Shown: positions 37,664-46,023 of the stretch, piece by piece | Position numbering within the stretch: position 1 is the stretch's first letter | How the letters are laid out: the number at the start of each line of letters is the position of its first letter | From: Chamaesiphon sp. 336R_metabinner_41 | GTDB taxonomy: Bacteria > Cyanobacteriota > Cyanobacteriia > Cyanobacteriales > Chamaesiphonaceae | NCBI GenBank assembly: GCA_025359915.1 | Contig: JANYDE010000049.1 | Coordinates: forward strand, 1-46,023 | DNA: 46,023 nucleotides | Direction of reading: 5' to 3' | Made by a program: the position numbers and the translations under genes | Notes under the pieces: generated by a model | Database searches by the model: none | What the model was told of the DNA's origin: nothing | What the model saw: the letters and a program-made list of their open reading frames with translations, nothing else

Positions 37664-37846
37664 TCATTGCCGCAGCGAAATCGAGACTAGCGATAGTGCT
37701 AGCACATCAAAGTTGAGCACAGATTTTGATTCAACCGTGGAGGTTGGTATTGATGTTGCACCCGATTGAGTCAGGGTGACAACAAGCCCAACTAGTAGCA
37801 GCAACCCAACTATTTGAGTGACTGCTACCTCGCATCTATTCGCCAC
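37664..37846 (-). CDS. Possible small membrane protein downstream of ftsZ
   Basis: A 60-codon frame starting at GTG 8 bp after the ftsZ stop. Residues 12-30 (IVGLLLLVGLVVTLTQS) could be one membrane segment; the rest is Ser/Thr-rich. No ribosome site is clear and no family is recognised. Its closeness to ftsZ fits co-translation, but composition alone cannot separate it from a chance frame. Confidence 0.3.
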   Translation of the reverse strand: MANRCEVAVTQIVGLLLLVGLVVTLTQSGATSIPTSTVESKSVLNFDVLALSLVSISLRQ

Positions 37847-37853
37847 ACCGAAT

Positions 37854-39074
37854 TTATCGGTTAGGGCGACGACCTTTTAGTAGATCTGAGAAATCAGGTA
37901 AACTAGTAGTAGTCTGTTGAGGTGGCTGAGGCTCACGAATACCGTTACCAACCGAGGTTTGTGACTGCGAGCGTGGTGGTGTTTGTCGTCCGCCAGGATT
38001 CCCTAATGGTGTATGAACTCGTGTCGTTTGAGCAGGCGGCTCTGAAGTCTCACCAGTAAAGCCTGTGGCAATCACGGTAATTCTCATTTCACCTTCCATG
38101 CGCTCATCCACAATCGCTCCAACGATAATATTTGCATTGGGATCTACGATTTCATAAATCGTGTCAGCCGCAGTAGTTAATTCCGTTAAAGTCATATCGG
38201 AACCACCCATGACACTCAATACAACCCCTCTGGCACCTTCAATCGAAGATTCCAATAGGGTTGAACTAATCGCGACCTTAGCTGCTTCCTGCGCTCGTGA
38301 CTTGCCAGATCCTGTCCCAATTCCCATCAATGCTGAACCTGCATCTGCCATCACCGAGCGGACATCAGCAAAGTCAACATTGATCATGCCTGGAATCTGG
38401 ATAATATCCGAAATTCCTTGCACCCCAGCTCGCAGGACATCATCGGCACGCCGGAATGCTTCCTGGAGTGGAGTCTGTTCATTGGTAGTGTGGATCAGCT
38501 TGTCATTAGGGATGATAATCAAGGTGTCAACTTGACTCTGCAATCCACTAATTCCTTCCTCAGCTTGGTTGGAACGTCGTCGTCCTTCAAACCGAAACGG
38601 ACGAGTCACAACACCGACGGTTAATGCACCCATTTCTTTCGCAACTTCCGCTACGATTCGCGCTGCACCTGTTCCAGTTCCACCACCCATCCCAGCAGTG
38701 ATAAAAACCAGATCCGCTCCTTCGAGCGCGAGGGCGATTTCTTCACGAGATTCTTCTGCCGCTTTTTGCCCGATGGCTGGATTGCCGCCAGCCCCAAGCC
38801 CACGGGTAAGTTTTTGACCTAGTTGAATCCGACGTGTCGCAACTGAATGAGACAGAGCTTGCGCGTCAGTATTCATTGTCCAAAACTCAACGCCTTGGAT
38901 ATCACTGGCAATCATCCGATTGACGGCATTGCTGCCACCACCGCCGACACCAATTACTTTGATCCGGGCGACTGGATAGATAAACATATCGGACATTCTG
39001 TCATCCGGTAATGAGTAGCTATCTTGGTCAAAATGATTGTTAGATCCTGGATGCAATGGAATGGAATTATTCAT
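37854..39074 (-). CDS. ftsZ: Cell division protein FtsZ
   Basis: A 406-residue tubulin-like GTPase that forms the Z ring. An N-terminal extension of about 35 residues precedes [18 protein letters not shown]. The tubulin signature GGGTGTG is at 130-136, and the T7-loop [15 protein letters not shown] activates GTP hydrolysis. A Q/P-rich linker leads to the C-terminal peptide [12 protein letters not shown], the contact for partner proteins. The preceding gene on this strand is ftsQ, 246 bp upstream. The MinCDE genes in this window act on it. Confidence 0.97.
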   Translation of the reverse strand: MNNSIPLHPGSNNHFDQDSYSLPDDRMSDMFIYPVARIKVIGVGGGGSNAVNRMIASDIQGVEFWTMNTDAQALSHSVATRRIQLGQKLTRGLGAGGNPAIGQKAAEESREEIALALEGADLVFITAGMGGGTGTGAARIVAEVAKEMGALTVGVVTRPFRFEGRRRSNQAEEGISGLQSQVDTLIIIPNDKLIHTTNEQTPLQEAFRRADDVLRAGVQGISDIIQIPGMINVDFADVRSVMADAGSALMGIGTGSGKSRAQEAAKVAISSTLLESSIEGARGVVLSVMGGSDMTLTELTTAADTIYEIVDPNANIIVGAIVDERMEGEMRITVIATGFTGETSEPPAQTTRVHTPLGNPGGRQTPPRSQSQTSVGNGIREPQPPQQTTTSLPDFSDLLKGRRPNR

Positions 39075-39320
39075 GTGGTAGTTATTCGATAAACCCTTTA
39101 AAGCATATTAACTCGCATTTATGAATGTTGTGGTGGTTACTTAGATATATGGTGTATAGAATGTGGGCATTCTTGATAAACTCATGCGATCTGATTTATT
39201 TTAGACTTTGATCGATTAGGTAGTCGATCGACATGCTAGAATATAGAGATTATAAAAAAGTTTTTCAAGGATATAAAATTGCGATCCATCATGCTATTGA
39301 TGTAGTTAAATGCATTATTT

Positions 39321-40142
39321 TTACTTCCGATCGAGACTAGGCTTATCAGTATCAATACTTGCCAACTTGAGTTGGAATCTAGGTGAGTCAGTGTTTTCTA
39401 GATCTAGATAATCAATTTTAGTAGGATCGGTATCTTTCTGCCAATTGCGAAGTCGATCGAGTTGTTGAATCTGAGTAATTAATCGAGCTTGATCACCACT
39501 CGCGCCTAGCCTGACTTTGCCTATTTCTGTTTGCAGAAATAAATTCTGGGGATTGCGACAATCAACAATACCGATGGCAACAGGACTAGTCTGAATAGTC
39601 TGATACAGTTGTGTCCATTCAGGACAAATTCCAGCAGTGGGTAGTCTCAACTGTAGCTTGGGTAAAGACTGCCAAACTGTAGGTTGGTAACTAGAAATTG
39701 GCAATTGACGACCGCGTTCATCGACAAATGCTTGCGCCTCGCTATTCTCATCCTGGATAATCCCAGCAACAGGCGGAAGATCGACGATATGAACGAGCAA
39801 ATGGGGCGGTAATAGTCCTCGATCGATCTTAGCATTGGAGATCGAACCTTTGGCAATTAGTTTTGCGGTCAATTCCTCTGGTGCTAATTCCAAAATCAAC
39901 GTTGGATACGGAATTGCTAAGATCGATCGAATCGTTTTCTCTGTGAGATACTGATTGCCTTGAACTTGGATCTGTTCGTCCCTAGAAATTTGCCAATCAG
40001 TTTGACTTACGCTCCAGATTAACCCAATCAAGATCGCACTCATACAAACAAGTCGCCAGGAGGATATGACGGTTCTCGCTCGTCGTTGCTGTTGCAGTTT
40101 ACGGCGACGTTTTTTTAGCTGTGTGGGAGGAGTTGGTTGCAC
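39321..40142 (-). CDS. ftsQ: Cell division protein FtsQ (POTRA domain)
   Basis: 273 residues. A basic cytoplasmic N-terminus (KKRRRKLQQQRRARTVISSW) and one membrane helix (VCMSAILIGLIWSVS) precede a POTRA domain: IQVQGNQYLTEKTIRSILAIPYPTL and VDLPPVAGIIQDENSEAQAFVDERGRQLPIS. FtsQ scaffolds the divisome in the periplasm. It lies upstream of ftsZ as in most cyanobacteria, but the usual murB/murC neighbours are replaced here by an LptC-like gene 30 bp upstream. Confidence 0.9.
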   Translation of the reverse strand: MQPTPPTQLKKRRRKLQQQRRARTVISSWRLVCMSAILIGLIWSVSQTDWQISRDEQIQVQGNQYLTEKTIRSILAIPYPTLILELAPEELTAKLIAKGSISNAKIDRGLLPPHLLVHIVDLPPVAGIIQDENSEAQAFVDERGRQLPISSYQPTVWQSLPKLQLRLPTAGICPEWTQLYQTIQTSPVAIGIVDCRNPQNLFLQTEIGKVRLGASGDQARLITQIQQLDRLRNWQKDTDPTKIDYLDLENTDSPRFQLKLASIDTDKPSLDRK

Positions 40143-40172
40143 AAGGGGTGAATAGTTGATAGTTGATAGTAC

Positions 40173-41294
40173 CTACTTGGGAATAAATTCTGTGCGAACT
40201 TGTTGTTTATTACCGCCGCTGACGATGATTGATTTGTCTTGCAGTTTACCAACGCTGCGAGTACCTGTAAACTTAATCACAGGATCCATTTGTTGATAGA
40301 CTACATTACCAGTTCCGACGAGCTGTTGGGTAGTAATTTCCCAGACTAGTAGATCTGCATTCAATTTTGCTCGATTGCGAGTTGCTAATCCTTGTGCATT
40401 TCCGGTTAGTGTGGCAATCGATCTTTGAAGATCTAATTCTCCGGCATTAGCATTGAAAGTAACAGCTTCCTGTTGATGAAATATCGTTAGTGGTAGAGTA
40501 GATGTGACTAATTCTCGATCGATATTCCAGGAAAATGATTCCCCATTGACCTGTATTGGTGGCTTGGTAGCATTTAATTGAACCTTACCTTGCAAGTTGA
40601 TGATTTTGCTAGCGAGTGCGGTAGCAAAGCTATTTGTGGTGACTTGAAAAGTGATTTGCTTATCTTGATAGCGTTGAATTTGGGTAGTTTTATCCCCAAT
40701 TACTTTTTGGTCTTTGACTAGCCAGGTAATATGTTCCGTTTGCAATGCCAATCGGGGATCGCTGGAAAACGCAGTGATTTTTCCAGTTAAATCTAGTCTT
40801 TGTGTCCGACTGAGATATTTGCCCTCATTGGCATTTACCTGAAATTTGGGTTGATTTGCTTGAACTCGATCTCGAATAGTTAATAAATCTACTTTAGGCT
40901 GCCATTCTACTTCTTGCCCGATAATCACCAAATTATTGCGAGTTTCTTTGGTGACAACATCCCCGCGCAAAATCACTTTTTCGCCCTCTTGTTCTATCTC
41001 TCCTGTTTTTGCCGTAACATGCAAAACAATTTGGCCATCTTGATAAAGATCGCCATCTAAATTAGTCACTTTCGCACGCTTTTTATCGGGGGAATATACC
41101 CCATGTTGCGCCCGAACTTTCCACATCGGTTTACCCTGTTTATCTACTTGCTGGAAGCTCAGATTATCTAGTTCTAGTTTAGCTTCAATTGTTACTGGAG
41201 TCTGGCTAGGCTGTGTTTTCATCGTTGGACTACAACCCCCGATCCCCACAATTGCGATCGAGCATAGCACACCAATCCAGCAATATCCTTTCAT
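40173..41294 (-). CDS. lptC: LptC/OstA-like LPS-export lipoprotein
   Basis: A 373-residue lipoprotein. The signal peptide ends at a lipobox (IAIVGIGGCSPT). It then has LELDNLSFQQVDKQGKPMWKVRAQHGVYSPDKKRAKV, the LptC beta-jellyroll start, and continues with repeated beta segments of LptA/OstA type (ITGKITAFSS..., LQGKVQLNATK, LTGNAQGLATRNRAKLNADLL). It is nearly twice the length of E. coli LptC, as in other cyanobacteria, suggesting a fused LptC/LptA-like bridge that carries lipopolysaccharide across the periplasm. Downstream neighbour is ftsQ. Confidence 0.87.
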   Translation of the reverse strand: MKGYCWIGVLCSIAIVGIGGCSPTMKTQPSQTPVTIEAKLELDNLSFQQVDKQGKPMWKVRAQHGVYSPDKKRAKVTNLDGDLYQDGQIVLHVTAKTGEIEQEGEKVILRGDVVTKETRNNLVIIGQEVEWQPKVDLLTIRDRVQANQPKFQVNANEGKYLSRTQRLDLTGKITAFSSDPRLALQTEHITWLVKDQKVIGDKTTQIQRYQDKQITFQVTTNSFATALASKIINLQGKVQLNATKPPIQVNGESFSWNIDRELVTSTLPLTIFHQQEAVTFNANAGELDLQRSIATLTGNAQGLATRNRAKLNADLLVWEITTQQLVGTGNVVYQQMDPVIKFTGTRSVGKLQDKSIIVSGGNKQQVRTEFIPK

Positions 41295-41394
41295 GTTTCA
41301 CCCAAATATTCTATCGATAGAATAACAGCAACAGTCAAAATATAATTATGCTCCTACGAATAGGCTTCTGTTTTGACGTTGGCAAAGCGTTTGC

Positions 41395-41445
41395 CTGTGC
41401 CTAAGGCAGGCTAACGTTAAAAGCAATAGCCTACCTTAGGCACAG
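41395..41445. repeat. 19-bp stem hairpin in the NYN-lptC gap
   Basis: CTGTGCCTAAGGCAGGCTA (41395-41413) pairs with 41427-41445 with one mismatch around a 13-nt loop. The preceding GTTGGCAAAGCGTTTGCC and the AGCAATAGCCT on the right arm are shared with the dispersed repeat at 35126-35182, so this is a diverged member of the same family. No T-run follows. Confidence 0.7.
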
Positions 41446-41470
41446 ACAGATGCTAAAAACTATCAACTAA

Positions 41471-42061
41471 TTAACTCCATACATCTGGAGTGACAGCTAA
41501 AATGGTGGAATTGTTTCTGGGTGTTTTTTGAATATCTTCTTTGACATTTTCGAGGTCAATATATCGATCTGACACATTAATTAGACTATCACTAGTCATC
41601 GATCGTAAACTAACGACTTCTACCCGCACACCGCGATAGCTGACAGCATCGACGGCATAAGCTAGATCCCCATCGCCACTGACGAGTACAGCGGTGTCAT
41701 AGGAGCCAACTAATGCCATCATATCGACAGCAATTTCGACATCCAGGTTCGCTTTTTTCGAGCCGTCTGGCAATTGAATCAAATCTTTGGCAATCACTCG
41801 ATAACCATTGCGTCGCATCCAGAGCAAGAATCCTTGCTGCTTCTCATTTGTTCGATCTACTCCAGTATAAAAAAAAGAACGTAATAATCGCGAACCACCC
41901 GTTAGCCGAGCTAGCAGTTTGGTATAGTCAATTTCAATATTCAGTTGCAGTGCGGCGTAAAATAAATTAGATCCATCAACAAAAATTGCGACTCGTCCAC
42001 GATTTTCTAAGACTTGCTGTGCTGAAAAGATTGAATTTTCATCATGATTGAAACTATTCAT
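41471..42061 (-). CDS. NYN-domain (LabA/DUF88-like) protein
   Basis: 196 residues with a PIN-like NYN fold. GRVAIFVDGSNLFYAAL supplies the first acidic residue and SKKANLDVEIAVDMMAL the second pair. VLVSGDGDLAYAVDAV is the third, so the acidic nuclease site is intact. LabA of this family affects circadian output in Synechococcus, and other members are RNases. A specific substrate cannot be given. Upstream of lptC on the same strand with a hairpin between. Confidence 0.88.
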   Translation of the reverse strand: MNSFNHDENSIFSAQQVLENRGRVAIFVDGSNLFYAALQLNIEIDYTKLLARLTGGSRLLRSFFYTGVDRTNEKQQGFLLWMRRNGYRVIAKDLIQLPDGSKKANLDVEIAVDMMALVGSYDTAVLVSGDGDLAYAVDAVSYRGVRVEVVSLRSMTSDSLINVSDRYIDLENVKEDIQKTPRNNSTILAVTPDVWS

Positions 42062-42183
42062 TATGAATTGAGGTGATTATTAATTTTTAAAAAGATTTTG
42101 AGAGATTTGAAAAAAAAGATTTATATTGTCGAGGCAATAGATTATTTCTAATCTACTTCTTGAGCATAACAGATTGAGCCGAA

Positions 42184-43821
42184 TTAATTGTTTGCAACAA
42201 GAGGCAATTCTAGTTTAGTGAAGATCGGGCTGGGTTCTCCAAGGAGATCGTTCGCTTTTAGAATGCCCCAGCCTAAGTGATGCTCGCAGTTTGTCGATGA
42301 ATTTGATACATTCATGTCTACTGTGGTAACGTTATTTCCACCCACCAGATCGAAGTCAAATTCCAATCCTAATTGTCGATAAATATTGGTGCTAATTTTG
42401 GGGAGAATTGGGGCTAGAAGGTAGGCTGCTAGACGAGCTGACTCCAAAGCTGCATATAGAACTTGCGCTAATTCAGCCTGTTTATCTTGCTTAAACAATG
42501 CCCAGGGAGCGAGGTCATCTATATACTTATTACTAGAGTGTGCCAAAGTTATAATTGATTCACAAGCTTCCTTAAATGCTAAATTATCATAAGCAAGACT
42601 TACTTGAGTTCCTAACTTTTCGCCCAATAGTTTGAGTGGGTTATCAGGTGAGATATCTTCTGGATTGCAATTTGGTACGCGACCTTGACAATACTTTTTG
42701 GCCATATTTAAGGTACGGTTGACTAAGTTACCCAAATTGTTGGCAAGATCGGCATTAACGATTTCAATAAAGCGGGTCTCGTTGAAATCTCCATCTTGAC
42801 CAAACTCAATCCCCTTGAGAAAATAATACCGTAATGGTTCGGCACCATATCGATCGACTAATTCAATCGGATCGATCGCATTACCCTCACTTTTACTGAT
42901 TTTCTTACCATCTTTAGTAAAGTAACCATGTGCGAAAACGCGATCGGGGATCGATAATCCTGCAGACATTAACATCGCTGGCCAATAGACAGCGTGAAAG
43001 CGTAAAATATCTTTGCCAATGATATGTAAATTGATCGGCCAACGTTGCGCTAAAGCGTTGTCTAGACTGGCTTCAGCATCGGGATCGAGCAGTCCGGTCA
43101 TATAACCCAACAAGGCATCAAACCAGACATAGATTGTTTGTTTGGGATCGGCCGGCAGGGGAATTCCCCAATCAACATTCACACGAGAAATCGAGAAGTC
43201 TTGCAACCCTTGAGCGACAAATTTTAATACTTCATTCCGCCGACTATTTGGCAGAATAAAATCAGGATGCTCGGCGTATAAAGCTTCTAATTGTTGTTGA
43301 TATTTGGACAGTCTGAAAAAATAATTGCTTTCATCCCGCCATTCCACTTGCTTGCTCGGATGCATCGGACAATGCTTGTCCTCAGGCAGATCCCGCTCTT
43401 CCTTAAACTCCTCACAAGAAACACAGTACCAACCCTGTTGAGTCCCTTGATAAATATCGCCACTCTCCCACACTCGCTGGAAAAAATCCTTGACAATCAC
43501 CTGATGATTGGCTGCTGTCGTCCGACTAAATCTGTCGTATTTAATATTCAACTTACCCCACAGCAAGTCAAACTTCGCTACAATTCGATCGCAATGAACC
43601 TGGGGATCGACACCAGCCGCAATTGCTGTGCGTTCAATTTTCTGTCCGTGTTCGTCAGTACCCGTGATTAGTAGTACGTTACGCTGTTGGAGTCTGTGCC
43701 ATCTAGCAATTGTATCGGCAGCCATTGTTGTATAAGCATGTCCGATATGGGGAACGTCATTGACATAGTACAGTGGTGTCGTAACGGTAAAAGAGGCTTG
43801 GGTTTTGATGGGATTATTCAT
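42184..43821 (-). CDS. metG: Methionyl-tRNA synthetase
   Basis: A 545-residue class Ia synthetase. HIGH is exact at residues 25-28 (DVPHIGHAYTT), and the KMSKS loop appears as KKISKS at 306-311. A knuckle with C133, C136, C151 and His154 (WYCVSCEE, HCPMHPS) stands where the zinc knuckle lies; the fourth ligand is a histidine. The anticodon-binding helical domain follows from about 370. There is no C-terminal tRNA-binding (EMAP/Trbp111) extension. The start ATG at 43821 is clear. Confidence 0.96.
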   Translation of the reverse strand: MNNPIKTQASFTVTTPLYYVNDVPHIGHAYTTMAADTIARWHRLQQRNVLLITGTDEHGQKIERTAIAAGVDPQVHCDRIVAKFDLLWGKLNIKYDRFSRTTAANHQVIVKDFFQRVWESGDIYQGTQQGWYCVSCEEFKEERDLPEDKHCPMHPSKQVEWRDESNYFFRLSKYQQQLEALYAEHPDFILPNSRRNEVLKFVAQGLQDFSISRVNVDWGIPLPADPKQTIYVWFDALLGYMTGLLDPDAEASLDNALAQRWPINLHIIGKDILRFHAVYWPAMLMSAGLSIPDRVFAHGYFTKDGKKISKSEGNAIDPIELVDRYGAEPLRYYFLKGIEFGQDGDFNETRFIEIVNADLANNLGNLVNRTLNMAKKYCQGRVPNCNPEDISPDNPLKLLGEKLGTQVSLAYDNLAFKEACESIITLAHSSNKYIDDLAPWALFKQDKQAELAQVLYAALESARLAAYLLAPILPKISTNIYRQLGLEFDFDLVGGNNVTTVDMNVSNSSTNCEHHLGWGILKANDLLGEPSPIFTKLELPLVANN

Positions 43822-44344
43822 ATAACTAAAATGTATCGGACTCGTTCGCGGAATATGGGTGGTTCAATCGACGAAAAATTATTCCAGAGACGTAAGTTGG
43901 CAAGACGAAGCGGTCCGAAGCTTTGTCTATAACTAGATCTGTTGGTATTAATGTTGAGATAGATAAATGCTAATATCGAGTACCAGATGGACTTCAAGGA
44001 TAATTTTTGACATTGCAAACTTAAAATAAGAGCGTGTCTTTCGTAGAGTCGTTGGCACACCTTGGCTCCCATTTCACTACACTCATGGCCAGCCGCTCAG
44101 TGAGAGCAAACTCTGCCTTTGTAGAAAAAGAACCGTGATTGGGCAAAGCCCACACCTTGTGAACGAGTGCGCCCAGACTTAGCTCTAGTCTCCATCATAG
44201 ACGATTTTGCACCCAATTTTACCGAACTTCAAAGCTTTGTGCCTAATAATCAGTAATCTCCGATATCCCACTTGTTACTGTTTCTCACGCAGCAGAACTA
44301 TCTCCATCAATTAGTTTCTTCTGGTAGAATGGTCTTATTACCCA
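43822..44344. other. 523-bp intergenic region between metG and tRNA-Lys
   Basis: No coding gene is supported. The segment 44100-44215 can form several small hairpins in sequence: TGGGC aaa GCCCA (about 44141-44153), AGACT/AGTCT (about 44177-44193), and CTC agt GAG (about 44097-44105). It might hold a small RNA, but no known family is recognised. Confidence 0.4.
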
Positions 44345-44417
44345 GGGTAACTAGCTCAATCGGTAGAGCATCGGACTCTTAATCCGTTGGTTTGGGGTTC
44401 GAGTCCCCAGTCACCCA
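44345..44417 (+). tRNA. tRNA-Lys (anticodon CTT)
   Basis: A 73-nt tRNA. D-stem GCTC/GAGC, GG at D-loop 18-19, anticodon loop CTCTTAA with T33 and anticodon CTT at 34-36, T-arm TGGGG/CCCCA with TTCGAGT, and discriminator A73. CCA is not encoded. Two mismatches are seen: A5-C68 in the acceptor stem (GGGTAAC/GTCACCC) and T27-T43 at the top of the anticodon stem. It decodes AAG. The fold is otherwise complete. Confidence 0.9.
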
Positions 44418-44426
44418 TATCGCCAA

Positions 44427-44445
44427 ACCTCAGCATGTGTGGGGT
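44427..44445 (+). terminator. Hairpin after tRNA-Lys
   Basis: ACCTCA (44427-44432) pairs with TGGGGT (44440-44445), with a T-G wobble, around a 7-nt loop, followed by ctttgagtttt. It probably ends tRNA-Lys transcription before the convergent AmpG-like gene. Confidence 0.45.
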
Positions 44446-44457
44446 CTTTGAGTTTTC

Positions 44458-45798
44458 CTAGCTAACTTCGGATTCCGGTGAATTCCAAGGAGCCAAGAAC
44501 ATTAATAATAGTAATCCTGGAATCGCCGCAAAAATACTCAACAGGAAAAAATTAGACCAACCAATATCTTTGGCAATCCCACCCATCGGTGCAACGATAA
44601 AACTTTTACCCGATAACATCAAACTACTGAATAGCGCGTACTGAGTCGCCGAAAATTGCCGATTGCATAAACTCATCAAAAAGGCTGTAAAAGCCGCAGC
44701 CTCCATCCCCGCACAGAAATACTCAGAATTAATTGCCAGGAGTAATAACGCCTCACTCGGACTTTGCCCTGGGGCTAGCGATTGAGACATCTGAGCCAGT
44801 AACCAATAAGGGATGATCCCGATCGATAGTAACCCAATTGCCACCCAAAGCGATCGATTAATCCCAATTTTACTCAGCACAATCCCGCCCACCAATGCAC
44901 CAATAATTGTCGCGACAATCCCCAATCCACCTTGAATTGCACCGATTTGAGTTTGGCTAAAATGAATCTCTAATAAAAATGGCGTGGAGACTCCTTTAAC
45001 CATATAGTCTCCAATTTTGTAAATTACGATCAGCAGCAACATCAACATCCCATTGACTACACCTCGTCGCTGGAAAAAGTCCTGAAATGGCAAGACTACC
45101 GCCGCCACTAAAGATGGTGGTGTAGACTCATCCGCAATCGGCTGAGGTGCCCATAAAGTCGTCGTTAGCCCTACACACATCAATCCAGCTAAAATCAGAT
45201 AAACCGCCTGCCAGCTCAAATGCCCCTCACGAGCAGGATCCGCCGCAATTAAAGCCCAACCACTGGCTAGCAACATCGCAATCCGAAAGCCAAAGGTAGC
45301 TACCGCAGCACCAGCACCCATTTCGAGCTTTTCCAATACATCAGTCCGATAGGCATCAGTCGCAATATCCTGAGACGCACTAAAAAATCCAATTGCGACA
45401 GCAATCATCGTCATTGATTGCAGATTATTTGGCGAGGGTTGCTGTACCGCCATCAACGCAATACTAATAATCAGCGCAACCTGCGTAATTAATAACCAGC
45501 CGCGTCTCCGCCCTAAAAAAGGTGGAGCATATCTGTCTAATAATGGAGACCACACAAATTTAAACGCATACGGAAGCATTGCCGCCGCCGACAATTGGGT
45601 AATCGCCGCGATATCAACACCTGATGTTGCTAGCCATGCTTTTAATGGAGCATCAATAATCTGAGACGGTAATCCCGACGCAAAACCGAGAAATAGCAAA
45701 GCTGCCATTTTTCGGCTCTGAAACACTTGCAGTAATGATTTCACAGTCAGCACCCGATCTAATTTCAACCGATAATCATCCCACAAAGTGGTAGTCAT
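44458..45798 (-). CDS. ampG: AmpG-like MFS permease (muropeptide transporter family)
   Basis: 446 residues with about 12 hydrophobic segments. The N-terminal FLGFASGLPSQIIDAPLKAWL, then LPYAFKFVWSPLLDRYAPPFLGRRRGWL and SASQDIATDAYR are AmpG-family motifs. AmpG imports anhydromuropeptides released from the peptidoglycan for recycling, across the inner membrane. It is divergent from psbA, with 129 bp between. Function in cyanobacteria is inferred from family alone. Confidence 0.88.
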   Translation of the reverse strand: MTTTLWDDYRLKLDRVLTVKSLLQVFQSRKMAALLFLGFASGLPSQIIDAPLKAWLATSGVDIAAITQLSAAAMLPYAFKFVWSPLLDRYAPPFLGRRRGWLLITQVALIISIALMAVQQPSPNNLQSMTMIAVAIGFFSASQDIATDAYRTDVLEKLEMGAGAAVATFGFRIAMLLASGWALIAADPAREGHLSWQAVYLILAGLMCVGLTTTLWAPQPIADESTPPSLVAAVVLPFQDFFQRRGVVNGMLMLLLIVIYKIGDYMVKGVSTPFLLEIHFSQTQIGAIQGGLGIVATIIGALVGGIVLSKIGINRSLWVAIGLLSIGIIPYWLLAQMSQSLAPGQSPSEALLLLAINSEYFCAGMEAAAFTAFLMSLCNRQFSATQYALFSSLMLSGKSFIVAPMGGIAKDIGWSNFFLLSIFAAIPGLLLLMFLAPWNSPESEVS

Positions 45799-45806
45799 CA
45801 GAGAAC

Positions 45807-45823
45807 CTGATGAGAGTCATCAG
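45807..45823. promoter_or_regulatory. Inverted repeat between ampG and psbA
   Basis: CTGATGA (45807-45813), gag, TCATCAG (45817-45823) form a 7-bp stem, extended by GAA/TTC across a bulged C. It overlaps the upstream region of both divergent genes and could be an operator. Confidence 0.35.
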
Positions 45824-45843
45824 TTCTACTGAAATGAGAATAC

Positions 45844-45872
45844 TTTACAAACGTTAACAATCGGGTTAAGGT
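45844..45872 (+). promoter_or_regulatory. Candidate psbA promoter
   Basis: TTTACA (45844-45849) stands 17 bp from TAAGGT (45867-45872). The -35 box is good, the -10 box weak; TACATA at 45876 is an alternative. The start codon lies about 55 bp further down, leaving a leader typical of psbA genes. Confidence 0.3.
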
Positions 45873-45927
45873 AGATACATACATAAAAAACATTCCGTTC
45901 TGCAAAGAACACAAGCAATCATTACCA

Positions 45928-46023
45928 ATGACCACAACCTTACAACGCACCCAGAACGCGAACGTCTGGGATCGCTTCTGTAGCTGGATCACATCCACCG
46001 AGAACCGCATTTATGTTGGTTGG
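45928..46023 (+). CDS. psbA: Photosystem II D1 protein, partial (N-terminus)
   Basis: The first 32 residues of D1 are present; the gene runs off the window edge. [20 protein letters not shown] is followed by [11 protein letters not shown], which matches the D1 N-terminus. D1 is the reaction-centre core subunit of photosystem II in the thylakoid membrane and binds the primary pigments and the manganese cluster. psbA expression is usually light-regulated and cyanobacteria carry several copies; which one this is cannot be told. Confidence 0.95.
   Translation, partial: MTTTLQRTQNANVWDRFCSWITSTENRIYVGW

Noticed and set aside
37418-37846. Type II toxin-antitoxin module at the RHH gene
   Set aside because: The upstream 60-codon frame has a membrane segment and no toxin fold, and lies 111 bp away; nothing else adjoins the RHH gene on its strand.
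39232-39339. 35-codon plus-strand frame between ftsQ and ftsZ
   Set aside because: It overlaps the ftsQ 3' end, has no ribosome site and no recognisable pattern.
45784-45960. Shared MTTTL N-termini of the AmpG-like protein and D1
   Set aside because: The match is five residues and stops there; no sign of duplication in the flanking DNA.

Overview
The window is a 46 kb piece of a cyanobacterial chromosome. The 3' edge enters psbA (photosystem II D1). chlI, min and pil genes of cyanobacterial type, a LabA-like NYN protein and a DUF1825 protein are also present. Intergenic and coding DNA is rich in CGATCG, including the cyanobacterial HIP1 octamer GCGATCGC. Heptanucleotide tandem repeats (ttgatag, tgaatag, ctcccat and related units) mark many gene boundaries. 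The genus cannot be fixed from the sequence alone; a Chamaesiphon-like genome would fit, but that is a guess. Most of the window is housekeeping DNA, and I do not see a large defence island or biosynthetic cluster.

Layout. 1-1000: a 5'-truncated IS605-type tnpB remnant. 1003-9060: a type IIA topoisomerase A subunit that lacks the GyrA box, a secreted TPR protein, a divergent HlyD-type adaptor with a repeated coiled coil, a nitroreductase, tgt and minE. 9294-11096: minD and minC, so the division-site genes run minC-minD-minE on the minus strand. 11247-18944: a small secreted ORF, a MITE-like element, an ABC-2 type permease, tyrS, a class A penicillin-binding protein, DUF1825, TM2 and helix-hairpin-helix proteins, a CobD-like aminotransferase and the HU protein. 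19723-24964: a pilM-pilN-pilO-pilQ operon for type IV pili, preceded on its 3' side by a cluster of 70-bp repeats. 25360-34021: a short conserved-looking protein, ppc, a small protein, DUF58, pentapeptide/TPR, two divergent unknowns, a MoaD-like protein and chlI. 34252-37408: a SIMPL protein, an SLH lipoprotein and a metallo-beta-lactamase-fold protein that lacks two metal histidines. 37418-42061: a 44-residue ribbon-helix-helix gene, then ftsZ, ftsQ, an LptC-like lipoprotein and a LabA-like NYN protein (transcribed NYN to ftsZ). 42184-46023: metG, tRNA-Lys(CTT), an AmpG-like transporter and the start of psbA.

Functional themes are cell division and envelope (MinCDE, FtsQ/FtsZ, PBP1A, LptC-like, AmpG-like), type IV pili, photosynthesis and carbon assimilation (psbA, chlI, ppc), and translation (tyrS, metG, tgt, tRNA-Lys). 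The least explained parts are the divergent pair at 31383-32431, whose minus-strand member ends in an SSB-like acidic tip; the orphan ribbon-helix-helix gene with a nearby palindrome; the MITE-like element; and the repeat cluster between hup and pilQ.
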